Shown: positions 34,715-42,151 of the stretch, piece after piece | How the letters are laid out: each line of letters begins with the position of its first letter | How positions within the stretch are numbered: the stretch's first letter is position 1 | Assembly (NCBI GenBank): GCA_937927685.1 | Contig: CALBSC010000070.1 | Coordinates: 1 to 64,000, forward strand | Origin: an uncultured Burkholderiales bacterium | Lineage (GTDB): Bacteria > Pseudomonadota > Gammaproteobacteria > Burkholderiales > Burkholderiaceae_C | Reading direction: 5' to 3' | Length of the DNA: 64,000 nt | Position numbers and translations under genes: made by a program | The notes under the pieces: model-generated | What the model was told of the DNA's origin: nothing | What the model saw: only the letters and a program-made list of their open reading frames with translations | The model's database searches: none

Positions 34715-35886
34715 GGTGTTGTCGGGCGGCGATATCCACCGCGCACGCCTTGAGGTGAAAGGACAAGTTGCCACAACTGGTTAGAGCGGGCGCGAAAAGT
34801 GCCTGCGCATGACAGCAGGTAATAGCTCCACATGCGGTAAAACCGCTCGGGATGACGTGCTTTCAACAGGGGCCACACCTGGTGAAAGCGTTCGTGCCAG
34901 GCCATCAGCGTGCGGTCGTAATCCGCACCGAAATTGTGCACATCCTCGATCACCCAGTGGCGCTCCGTCGAACGGGTCAATTCCTGAAGGGATGGCAATT
35001 CGCCATTGGGAAAGATGTGTTTTTCAATCCACGGATCGATGGGCGTGTTGCTGAGGTTCTTGCCGATCGTGTGGAGCAGAAACAGACCGTCCGGCTTGAG
35101 ACAGCGCAGGGCGGTGTCAAAGTATTCCTGGTGATTGATCAGGCCCACATGCTCGAACATGCCCACCGAGGCCACCCGGTCAAACTGGTGATGCCCCTCG
35201 GTGTTGAACTGACGGTAGTCGGTCAATTCATACCGAACCGGCAGCTGCCGGTCAACCAGCGCCGCGGCTGAGGCTTGCTCGCGGGAAATGGTCAGACCCA
35301 CACAATTCACCTGATAGTGGGTGGCTGCGTAGCGCATCAGACTGCCCCAGCCGCACCCGATATCCAGCAGTGTCATGCCGGGCTTCAACTGCAATTTCCG
35401 GCAGATCAGTTCCAGCTTGGCGGCCTGAGCCTGCTCCAGCGTGTCTGCGTGTTCCCAGTAGCCACAGCTGTAACACAGGTAGGGATCGAGCATGTGCTGA
35501 AACAAGGCCTGGTCCAGGTCGTAATGTTCGCGTCCGACCCGCCAGGCACGGCGGGTCGACTGCGCATTGACCCAATGCGATTTGATGAAATGCAGCAACG
35601 GATTGACGGCGTGGACATAACGGTCCAGTCCGTGTCTCAGCACGCGATCAAAAAATCCGTCGAGCTGATCACAGTCCCACCAGCCCTCCATGTAGCTTTC
35701 GCCCAGCCCCACGCTGCCGGTGAGAAACACCCGCTCCAGGGTTTGCGGATGGTGGATCTTCATGTCCCAGGGGCGGGATCCGTTCAGCCGGATGTCGGCC
35801 TGAGCCAGCAAGGGTTGCGCTCGACGCTCGAACCTGGAGGTGTTCAGGCGCTCGTCGACCAGGGTGGTGCGGGTCGGGTTGAGCAT
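34708..35886 (-). CDS. cfa: Cyclopropane-fatty-acyl-phospholipid synthase
   Basis: A 392-residue SAM-dependent enzyme that adds a methylene bridge to unsaturated acyl chains of membrane lipids. The N-terminal domain carries SVGLGESYMEGWWDCDQLDGFFDRVL. The SAM site is MTLLDIGCGWGSLMRYAA, then YRQF, FDRVASVGMFEHVG and HTIGKNL, all CFA signatures; FYRMWSYYLLSCAGTFRARSNQLWQLVLS closes the protein. Length matches the E. coli enzyme (382). ATG 35886 begins MLNPTRTTL, five bases after the stop of the LuxR gene. CFA synthesis is a stationary-phase and acid-stress response, which fits the regulatory neighbours. Confidence 0.93.
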   Translation of the reverse strand: MLNPTRTTLVDERLNTSRFERRAQPLLAQADIRLNGSRPWDMKIHHPQTLERVFLTGSVGLGESYMEGWWDCDQLDGFFDRVLRHGLDRYVHAVNPLLHFIKSHWVNAQSTRRAWRVGREHYDLDQALFQHMLDPYLCYSCGYWEHADTLEQAQAAKLELICRKLQLKPGMTLLDIGCGWGSLMRYAATHYQVNCVGLTISREQASAAALVDRQLPVRYELTDYRQFNTEGHHQFDRVASVGMFEHVGLINHQEYFDTALRCLKPDGLFLLHTIGKNLSNTPIDPWIEKHIFPNGELPSLQELTRSTERHWVIEDVHNFGADYDRTLMAWHERFHQVWPLLKARHPERFYRMWSYYLLSCAGTFRARSNQLWQLVLSPQGVRGGYRRPTTPC

Positions 35887-35891
35887 GGCCG

Positions 35892-36533
35892 TCACAGGCG
35901 GATCATCTGATGCCGAATGGCAAATCGGGTCAGATCGGCCACTTTGTGCAGGCCGATCTTGCGCATGATGTTGCGCCGGTGTACATCCACCGTGCTGGGG
36001 GCGATGGCCAGTTGCCGGGCAATTTCCTTGGACGAGTAGCCGTCGGCGATCAGGCGCAATACCTCCTCTTCCCGGTTCCCCAGGCCGTGCCGCTCGCGCG
36101 ACTCCAGGTGCTGGCGCCGCACGCCTTGCACCATCAGCGTGGTCAGTTGCTGACACAGATAGCGGTGGCCCTGGGAAGCCGAGCGGATGGCTTGCAGCAC
36201 ATCATCGAGCTGGCTGGTGGTGGACACGCAGGCGAGCGCGCCGGCATCCAGTGTGCTGAGCAGTTCGGCCGGTTGACGGAAATCGGCCAACACCACCAGG
36301 GGCTGTGCAGGATGTCGCGCATGCCTGTCCCTCAGCGCATCCAGGGGGGTGGGTTGCAAGGAGTCCAGGCCGACGAGCATGACCGCATCCGCCGTGGCGT
36401 CCGCCGGATCGTGCATCGCGGGTGAGGACCCGGCCGGTGGCACCAGCGTGATGGCCTCTTGTCGTTGCAGGTACGACTCGATGCCTTGAGCCAGGAGGTT
36501 GTGCGGAATTGATAGCGAGACGCGTATGACCAT
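35892..36533 (-). CDS. LuxR/NarL-family regulator with degenerate receiver
   Basis: A 213-residue protein. The C-terminal LuxR helix-turn-helix is clear: REEEVLRLIADGYSSKEIARQLAIAPSTVDVHRRNIMRKIG. The N-terminal 120 residues have the size and strand pattern of a receiver (VIRVSLSIPHNLLAQGIESYL ... AVMLVGLDS ... PLVVLADFRQP), but the acidic pair, the phospho-Asp and the conserved Lys are missing, so phosphorylation is unlikely. AAGGTG lies six bases before the ATG. It precedes cfa by five bases and is probably cotranscribed with it. A second LuxR gene lies upstream. Confidence 0.85.
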   Translation of the reverse strand: MVIRVSLSIPHNLLAQGIESYLQRQEAITLVPPAGSSPAMHDPADATADAVMLVGLDSLQPTPLDALRDRHARHPAQPLVVLADFRQPAELLSTLDAGALACVSTTSQLDDVLQAIRSASQGHRYLCQQLTTLMVQGVRRQHLESRERHGLGNREEEVLRLIADGYSSKEIARQLAIAPSTVDVHRRNIMRKIGLHKVADLTRFAIRHQMIRL

Positions 36534-36611
36534 GAGACACCTTGGTGCTGAATCGTGTCGGTACTCTAGACACGGGGCTTCAGCGGGTCTGTGCTCCACA
36601 GCACGCAACGC

Positions 36612-37244
36612 TTACACCAGACCCTTGTTCCTCATGTAGACCATCAGGGTCATGCGGCCCGAGCACTGCAGTTTCTGGTAGATGTGGTGCAGGTGCAGCT
36701 TGGTGGTGCCTTCGGTGATGTTGAGCCGCTGCGCAATGCGCTTGTTGGGCAGTCCCTCCACCACCAGTTTCGCCACGCTCCATTCGCGTGCCGTGAGTGG
36801 CTGCGGTGAATCCAGGTCAGGGGGGGGGGCTGGAAGGGGGGCGGGGAGCGGGTCGGGCAGGTCGGTGTCGAGCCAGGTGCGCCCCTGCAGCACGGAACGC
36901 ACGCATTCCATCAGAACCGCCCGAGGCTTGTCTTTGCCGATCAGACCGATCAGGCCCAGGTCCCGGGCCTGTGTGATGGGTGACGGGTCTGCGCTGGTGA
37001 ACACAATGGGAATGGTGCGCAGCCCGTCCGAGCGAATCGCCTGGATCAGTCGCCACCCGTTCAATTTCGGCAGATTCAGTTCATGAATCAACACATGCGG
37101 CTGAAGCCGCTGTACGTCCTGCCAGGCGGCCTGACCGTCCTGCACGCAGGAACAGACCGAAAATTCGGACTCGTGTTGAAACACGCTCGCCAGACCATCC
37201 AGCATCAGGGGGTGGGGGTCGGCGAAAACCAATTGGATGGACAT
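36612..37244 (-). CDS. NarL-family response regulator with Glu at the phosphorylation site
   Basis: A 210-residue response regulator. The receiver spans about residues 1-120: LVFADPHPLMLDGL gives Asp9, IGKDKPRAVL gives Lys104 and VFTSADPS the switch Thr/Ser. The segment VLIHELNLPKLNG places Glu55 where NarL-type proteins have the phospho-accepting Asp. A Pro-rich linker (PDPLPAPLPAPPPDLDSP) joins it to a LuxR helix-turn-helix (VEGLPNKRIAQRLNITEGTTKLHLHHIYQKL). No histidine kinase is adjacent. Permanent activity is possible but inferred. Confidence 0.87.
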   Translation of the reverse strand: MSIQLVFADPHPLMLDGLASVFQHESEFSVCSCVQDGQAAWQDVQRLQPHVLIHELNLPKLNGWRLIQAIRSDGLRTIPIVFTSADPSPITQARDLGLIGLIGKDKPRAVLMECVRSVLQGRTWLDTDLPDPLPAPLPAPPPDLDSPQPLTAREWSVAKLVVEGLPNKRIAQRLNITEGTTKLHLHHIYQKLQCSGRMTLMVYMRNKGLV

Positions 37245-37382
37245 CTTGTGCAGGCTCGTGGCGCGATATGCATCGCAGGGGGAGCAAGCTTAGGCAGGAC
37301 CTGCCCGCCGGCCAATGCTGTCAACTGGTTACCCGGGCTACTGGCATGTGAGTAGCGGGGTGCGCTGGGTGGGTGTGAAATC

Positions 37383-38990
37383 TCAGCGGTCGCGGGGGGA
37401 GGGGGCGCGGTTGAGCAGTGTTTTGCCCAGTTCAACCCCCCACTGGTCGAACGCACAGATACCCCACAAGGCCGCCTGGCAGAACACCTTGTGTTCGAAG
37501 AGGGCGATGAGTGCACCCAGGTGATGCGGGGTCATGTCGTCCAGCCAGAGCACGCTGCTGGGGGTGTTGCCCGGGTAGGTGCGGTGCGGCACCATCCGGG
37601 CCACGCTGCGTTCATCCAGTCCCTGATCACGCAGCAAGGCTCGCGTGCGGTCGCTGTCCCGGCCCTGAGCCAATGCCTGTCGCTGGGCGTACAGGCTGTC
37701 AACGACCACATGGTGCTGCCCGGGGGCCCACGCCGCGGGAGTGGGGTCATGACGAACCCCAATGAAGTCCACCGGCACCCGGTGCCGTCCCTGGTGCAGC
37801 AACTGGAAATACGCATGCTGCCCTTCAATGCCCAACCCTCCCCACACCACGGGAGCCGTCTGGCAGTCAACGGTGCTGCCATCGATGTGGGTCCGCTTGC
37901 CGTTGGACTCCATCTCGAGTTGCTGCAGGTAGGCGGGCAATCGGGCCAGCGACATGGCGTAGGGGGCCACCAGATGCGTCGCAGACCCCATGAAGTTGAT
38001 GTTCCACACACCCAGGAGAGCCATCAGCATGGGCAGGTTGTGCGCGGTGGGCGCCCAGAGAAAGTGCTCGTCCATGGCGCGCGCACCGTGCAACAGCGCC
38101 TCAAAGGCGCGGCCACCCAGGGCGATGGCCAGGGGCAGCCCGATGGCAGACCACAGCGAGTAACGCCCCCCCACCCAGTCCCACAGGTGGAACGTGTGTT
38201 CGGGCGTGTAGCCCGCAGCCTGCGCCAGGTCGGCTCGCGCCGTGACGGCGATCAGGTGACGCGACAGCCGCTCGGCAGGGCATCCGGCATCCTGCAGCCA
38301 GTGGCGGGCAGAGGCCGCCAGCATCAGGGTTTCGGGCGTGGTGAAGGACTTGCTCTGGACGATGAACGCGGTGGTTGCGGGGTCGAGTGGCGACAAGGTG
38401 GCGAACAAATTCCAGGCGTCGAGGTTGGACACAAAGTGCACACGCACCCGGCTTCGGGGCTGCGCCGACGCCCATGGGGCCAGGGCGTCCACCGCCATGC
38501 GCGGTCCCAGGTCCGAACCACCGATGCCCAGGTTGACGATATCGGTGATGGGCGAGTCGGCATGGCCTCGCAACTCGCCATCGCGCACCTGATCGGCAAA
38601 GGCGGTGAAGCGCGCCAGTTCGGCACGCACCTGTTGCGAGATGGCGTCCCCCCATGGGGCCTGCGGCAGGTGACTGCCCCGAAGCGCCACATGCAGCACC
38701 GGCCGTTGCTCGGTGATGTTGATGGGCTCGCCGCGGAACATGGCTTGCGCCTGGGGCAGGAGATGGCTGTCTTCAGCCAGTGCACACAACTGTTGCAGGA
38801 TGCGCAGGTCGACGGCCTGGTGGGTGTAGTCGAGCGTGAGGCCCGCCGCCGAGGCTTGCAATTGGTGTCGCTGCGGATCTTGCAACAACTCGCGCAAATG
38901 GGGTACCGAAGCGGCCAGGGCGGTGAGGGCCTGCCAGGCCGGGCGCTGCGAGGGCGTCGTGAAAGGGGGCAGGGAGGGATGCATCACCAT
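37383..38990 (-). CDS. pgi: Glucose-6-phosphate isomerase
   Basis: A 535-residue cytoplasmic enzyme interconverting glucose-6-phosphate and fructose-6-phosphate. VNLGIGGSDLGPRMAVDAL, FIVQSKSFTTPETL, VGGRYSLWSAIGLPLAIALGG (PGI signature), LEMESNGK and the C-terminal FEHKVFCQAALWGICAFDQWGVELGK are all present. Length is close to the usual 545-550. It lies 16 bases downstream of the eda gene on the same strand and is probably cotranscribed with it. Confidence 0.95.
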   Translation of the reverse strand: MVMHPSLPPFTTPSQRPAWQALTALAASVPHLRELLQDPQRHQLQASAAGLTLDYTHQAVDLRILQQLCALAEDSHLLPQAQAMFRGEPINITEQRPVLHVALRGSHLPQAPWGDAISQQVRAELARFTAFADQVRDGELRGHADSPITDIVNLGIGGSDLGPRMAVDALAPWASAQPRSRVRVHFVSNLDAWNLFATLSPLDPATTAFIVQSKSFTTPETLMLAASARHWLQDAGCPAERLSRHLIAVTARADLAQAAGYTPEHTFHLWDWVGGRYSLWSAIGLPLAIALGGRAFEALLHGARAMDEHFLWAPTAHNLPMLMALLGVWNINFMGSATHLVAPYAMSLARLPAYLQQLEMESNGKRTHIDGSTVDCQTAPVVWGGLGIEGQHAYFQLLHQGRHRVPVDFIGVRHDPTPAAWAPGQHHVVVDSLYAQRQALAQGRDSDRTRALLRDQGLDERSVARMVPHRTYPGNTPSSVLWLDDMTPHHLGALIALFEHKVFCQAALWGICAFDQWGVELGKTLLNRAPSPRDR

Positions 38991-39006
38991 CGATCGGGTT
39001 CAGGCT

Positions 39007-39690
39007 TCAGGCACGGCGCGCCAGTGCGCCAACCGGGGCGGCGTCTGCACACTCGGTGGCTGCTCGCGCCAGACGGCTGATGGCAGCCCAATTGCCTTGT
39101 GATAACAGGTCGGGCGGTGTGAGCCAGGAGCCGCCCACCATGGGCACATGGGGGAGCGTCAGATACGCCAGCAGGTTGGCGCTGGACACGCCGCCGGTGG
39201 GACAAAACAGCATGTCGCCCAAGGGGCCCGCGAGTGCCTGGAGCATGGCCAGGCCGCCCGCTTGCGCGGCAGGAAAGAGTTTGACGAGATGGAATCCCCA
39301 CTCGCGCGCCTGCATGACCTCACCCGGCGTCATCACGCCGGGCATGAACGGCAAGTGGCAACGCCGTGCAGCCTGCACCAGCAACTCGGTCATGCCGGGG
39401 GAGAGTGCAAAGCGCGCGCCGGCTTGCTGGACATCGTGCATCTCATGGGGTCGGGTCACGGTACCGGCGCCGACCAGCATCTCGGGCACCTGTCGGGCCA
39501 CGGCTTCGATGGCGGGCAGCCCGGCGGCATGCCGCAGCGTGATCTCCATGACATCCACGCCACCCTCGAGCAGGGCATGGGCCAGCGGAACGGCCTGCGC
39601 GACCTCGGTGATCACGATGACGGGCACCACACGCGAGCGAAACCCGGGCAGGGCAGGGATCGATGATGCCGATGCTGTCATGTTCGTCAC
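39007..39690 (-). CDS. eda: 2-dehydro-3-deoxyphosphogluconate aldolase (KDPG aldolase)
   Basis: A 227-residue class I aldolase splitting KDPG to pyruvate and glyceraldehyde-3-phosphate. The catalytic Glu is in GGVDVMEITLRH, the Schiff-base Lys in FHLVKLFPAAQAGG, and the phosphate loop in FCPTGGVS. Length suits the family. The partner enzyme Edd and glucose-6-phosphate dehydrogenase are not in this window. MTASASS at 39681 is an alternative start. The gene is followed by pgi and preceded by a transglutaminase-like gene. Confidence 0.92.
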   Translation of the reverse strand: MTNMTASASSIPALPGFRSRVVPVIVITEVAQAVPLAHALLEGGVDVMEITLRHAAGLPAIEAVARQVPEMLVGAGTVTRPHEMHDVQQAGARFALSPGMTELLVQAARRCHLPFMPGVMTPGEVMQAREWGFHLVKLFPAAQAGGLAMLQALAGPLGDMLFCPTGGVSSANLLAYLTLPHVPMVGGSWLTPPDLLSQGNWAAISRLARAATECADAAPVGALARRA

Positions 39691-39692
39691 GA

Positions 39693-40400
39693 CTATAGCA
39701 AATGGGGACCCTGTGGCGCCGGCCCCTGCGCGCCCTGGTCGCGCTCGACATCGCTCAGCCAGTCGTCACCGGTGGCAGACAGCAATTGCGGATAGTGGGT
39801 GGTGAAAACTTCCCGCAAGTCTTGCAGCGGCACGTCGTCGTGCTCGCCATGCAGGGCCAGGTACTCCATGTGGCGTTGCCCGTCCAGGTCAAAGGGGTGG
39901 TAGATCGAGTCGGTGCTGCCATCGAACTCCAGGGGCTGCAGGCGCAGTTTGTGGCACAACTCGATGTTGAAGGCGGGCGTGGCCTTCACCCACTGCCCGT
40001 TGAGATACAGGGTGGTGTACCCGTGGCGGTAGAACACATCCGTGCCCATCTTCTCGCGCAAACGCTCGGTGGAGAGGTGGTTGCGAACATCGGCCAGCCC
40101 CACCCGAGCCGGGATGCCCACCACCCGGCATGCCGCAGCCAGCAGCACGGCCTTCGGGATGCACCAGCCGTAGCCGCACTCGATCACCCGGCTGGCGGAC
40201 ATCCCGCGTGCGGACAAATCGATGCGGTAGGGGTCATAGCGAAATCCGTCACGCACGGCGTAATACAACCGCACGGACTGCTCCCGGGCCGTGGCGGTGC
40301 TGCCCACCACCTGGCGCACCCAGTCCCGCAGCCCCGCGTGATCGCTGTCCAGGGTGGGGGTGGGCCGAAGGGCGGCCTGCAAATCGACGTCAAAGGTCAT
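39693..40400 (-). CDS. Transglutaminase-like domain protein
   Basis: A 235-residue cytoplasmic protein with a transglutaminase/peptidase-like core. The catalytic Cys is in ECGYGWCIPKAVLLAAACR, followed by GIPARVGLADVRNHLS and the His/Asp region YRHGYTTLYLNGQWVKATPAFN. Bacterial members are thought to be peptidases or amidases; the substrate is unknown. It ends two bases before the start of eda, so the two are probably cotranscribed. Confidence 0.85.
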   Translation of the reverse strand: MTFDVDLQAALRPTPTLDSDHAGLRDWVRQVVGSTATAREQSVRLYYAVRDGFRYDPYRIDLSARGMSASRVIECGYGWCIPKAVLLAAACRVVGIPARVGLADVRNHLSTERLREKMGTDVFYRHGYTTLYLNGQWVKATPAFNIELCHKLRLQPLEFDGSTDSIYHPFDLDGQRHMEYLALHGEHDDVPLQDLREVFTTHYPQLLSATGDDWLSDVERDQGAQGPAPQGPHLL

Positions 40401-40524
40401 CGGAAGGGGGGAGTGGCGGAGTGGTGGTCAGTGGTGGAGGTTCAACATTCAACACGAACCATCTTAATGGCCTGTGACAACCGCCCCCCCCGAGGGAAAT
40501 GGTGCGGTCACAGCGGGGGTCTGT

Positions 40525-40538
40525 TTGACGCGAATCAA
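40525..40538 (+). promoter_or_regulatory. FNR box in promoter of uspA-like gene
   Basis: TTGAC-GCGA-ATCAA matches the FNR consensus at nine of ten positions. A possible -10 element TAGTAT lies at 40560-40565, so a start near 40572 would put the box centre close to -41, the class II activator position. This predicts anaerobic activation of the downstream universal stress gene. Confidence 0.7.
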
Positions 40539-40595
40539 ATCCTTGTGCTGGATTGTGCGTAGTATTTAAGAATTCATTTTCTTGAAGGGGTCGTC

Positions 40596-41021
40596 ATGAA
40601 ATTGCTCGTTGCCGTGGATGGATCCAAATCGTCCTTGTCGGCTGCCCGTTATGCCGCCAAGCTGGCTTCTTCGATGCGGGGGCACAACCACATCACCTTG
40701 CTGTCGGTGCACGACGATTCCGCGCTGAAGCTCTTCAAGAGTTATGTCCCCAAAGGCGTGATCGGTGACTTCCTGCGCGAGCTGAGCGATAAGGACCTGG
40801 CCCCGAGCCGCAAGGCCCTGGACAAGGCGGGCATTGCACATGACATGGCCATCCGATATGGAGACATCACGGCACAAATCCTGGAGGAAATACAGTCCAG
40901 CGGCTGCGACATGATTGTGCTGGGGTCCAAGGGTCGGGGAACCGTCAAGAACCTGCTGGTGGGGTCCGTGGCGCAAAAGGTGCTGGCGAATGCCAGTGTG
41001 CCCGTGCTGCTGGTTCGCTGA
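40596..41021 (+). CDS. Universal stress protein (UspA family)
   Basis: A 141-residue UspA-fold protein. MKLLVAVDGSKSSLSAARYAA starts the fold; the ATP-binding block VLGSKGRGTVKNLLVGSVAQKVLANASVPVLLVR is intact, so nucleotide binding is likely. GAAGGGG lies seven bases before the ATG. The upstream region has an FNR box placed as in an activated promoter. It is convergent with the tautomerase gene, three bases between the stops. Confidence 0.93.
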   Translation: MKLLVAVDGSKSSLSAARYAAKLASSMRGHNHITLLSVHDDSALKLFKSYVPKGVIGDFLRELSDKDLAPSRKALDKAGIAHDMAIRYGDITAQILEEIQSSGCDMIVLGSKGRGTVKNLLVGSVAQKVLANASVPVLLVR

Positions 41022-41024
41022 GAC

Positions 41025-41231
41025 TCAGCTGCTGGCCGCAGGCTTGCCCTTGTCGCTCCAGAGTTCACCGCCGGTGGCCCAGTTGTGGCGTGCGATGTCA
41101 TAAAACAGGATGTCCACTCCGTCCGGGCTGCTGCCCAGGATGTTCACGCAAGCCTGGGTGAAGGCATCGGCCAGCGCGGCTTTTTGCTCGGGGGTACGTC
41201 CTTCAAACAGTTCGACGCGAAGCGTGGGCAT
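41025..41231 (-). CDS. 4-oxalocrotonate tautomerase-family protein
   Basis: A 68-residue tautomerase. The chain begins Met-Pro (MPTLRVELFEGRTPEQKAALADAF), giving the amino-terminal Pro1 catalytic base after methionine removal, and the SSPDGVDILFYDIARHNWATGG segment fits the family. Length (62-70) is typical. A longer in-frame start would bury the proline and is rejected. The family isomerises enol/keto acids; the role here is unknown. Confidence 0.85.
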   Translation of the reverse strand: MPTLRVELFEGRTPEQKAALADAFTQACVNILGSSPDGVDILFYDIARHNWATGGELWSDKGKPAASS

Positions 41232-41373
41232 GGGGTTTTCCTTTCTGGTGTGAGGGGCCGGCGGGGTGCCGATCCTGTTGACAACCGCACGAGTATGCCT
41301 GAGTTGCACAACGAGTTGGCTATCATTGACACCACCCATCCGTCATCCCGGATGACTTGATCAGGACTCAAAC

Positions 41374-41784
41374 ATGAAACGTTGGTGGATATCGCTCTTG
41401 CTGTGTTGGCTGGCGACCCAGGCCTGGGCGCAGGTGCGCGTGGTGTATCACCTGAGTGATGGCGTTGCGCAGGCCAGCCGCGCCATGAACAACATCCGCA
41501 ACCACCTCGAGGCCGATCCGGACGTGAAGATCGTGGTGGTCGCACACGGTGCGGGGCTGGATTTCCTGCTGGACGGGGCGGCCGCACCCAACGGCCAGAC
41601 CTTTGCCGGCACGATTGCCGACCTCTCCAACAAAGGTGTACGCTTTGCTGCCTGCAACAACACCCTGCAAACCCGGCAGATTCCGCGTGAGCGCCTGGTG
41701 ATGGAGGCCGCGGTGGTACCTTCCGGCGTGGCCGAGGTGGCGAAGTTGCAGGCGCGTGAGCAGTTCGTCTACTTGCGTCCCTGA
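41374..41784 (+). CDS. Exported DsrE-family protein
   Basis: A 136-residue protein with a signal peptide (MKRWWISLLLCWLATQAWAQ) and a DsrE/YchN-like domain: VRVVYHLSDG, VKIVVVAHGAGLDFLLDG, and the conserved cysteine in GVRFAACNNTLQ. DsrE proteins handle protein-bound sulfur; this subfamily is often found with sulfide or thiosulfate oxidation genes. It is the first gene of the sulfur region, 35 bases before the cytochrome of the sulfide dehydrogenase pair. A periplasmic sulfur-relay role is inference. Confidence 0.82.
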   Translation: MKRWWISLLLCWLATQAWAQVRVVYHLSDGVAQASRAMNNIRNHLEADPDVKIVVVAHGAGLDFLLDGAAAPNGQTFAGTIADLSNKGVRFAACNNTLQTRQIPRERLVMEAAVVPSGVAEVAKLQAREQFVYLRP

Positions 41785-41819
41785 TTGGGAAGTGATGTGA
41801 TTTTTCGACCGGAGTGCAT

Positions 41820-42140
41820 ATGTCCATGAAACCCTTGAGTGTTCAATCCAGCCTGGCGGCGATGGTTCTTGTTGCCGCGTTCAGTGCCCAGGCACAGGCG
41901 CCCGATGCGTTGCAGGTGCGCAGCTGGGCCGCAGGATGTGCCAATTGCCACGGCACCAATGGCCAGGCCCAGCCCGGCATGGTGTCCCTGGCCGGTGTCA
42001 GCCAGGATGACATCGTCAAAAAGATGCAGGATTTCAAGGCGGGGCGCCTGCCCGCCACCTTGATGCATCAGTTGTCCAAGGGCTATTCGGATGAGCAGAT
42101 CCTGGCCATCGCCGGCTACTTTGCCGCCCAGAAGAAATAA
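41820..42140 (+). CDS. Monohaem cytochrome c of the sulfide dehydrogenase pair
   Basis: A 106-residue exported cytochrome c553-like protein. The signal peptide ends near AFSAQAQ and the haem motif is CANCHGTNGQ near residue 41; MHQLSKGYSDEQILAIAGYFA is the C-terminal helix of the family. It precedes the flavoprotein gene by 11 bases, so the pair resembles SoxEF/FccAB, in which the cytochrome takes electrons from the flavoprotein. GGAG lies five bases before the chosen ATG; a second ATG lies at 41826. Confidence 0.87.
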   Translation: MSMKPLSVQSSLAAMVLVAAFSAQAQAPDALQVRSWAAGCANCHGTNGQAQPGMVSLAGVSQDDIVKKMQDFKAGRLPATLMHQLSKGYSDEQILAIAGYFAAQKK

Positions 42141-42151
42141 GGAGCACCGTC

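Noticed and set aside
37491..39080. 529-residue forward frame opposite pgi
   Set aside because: Antisense shadow; Pgi signatures are complete on the minus strand.
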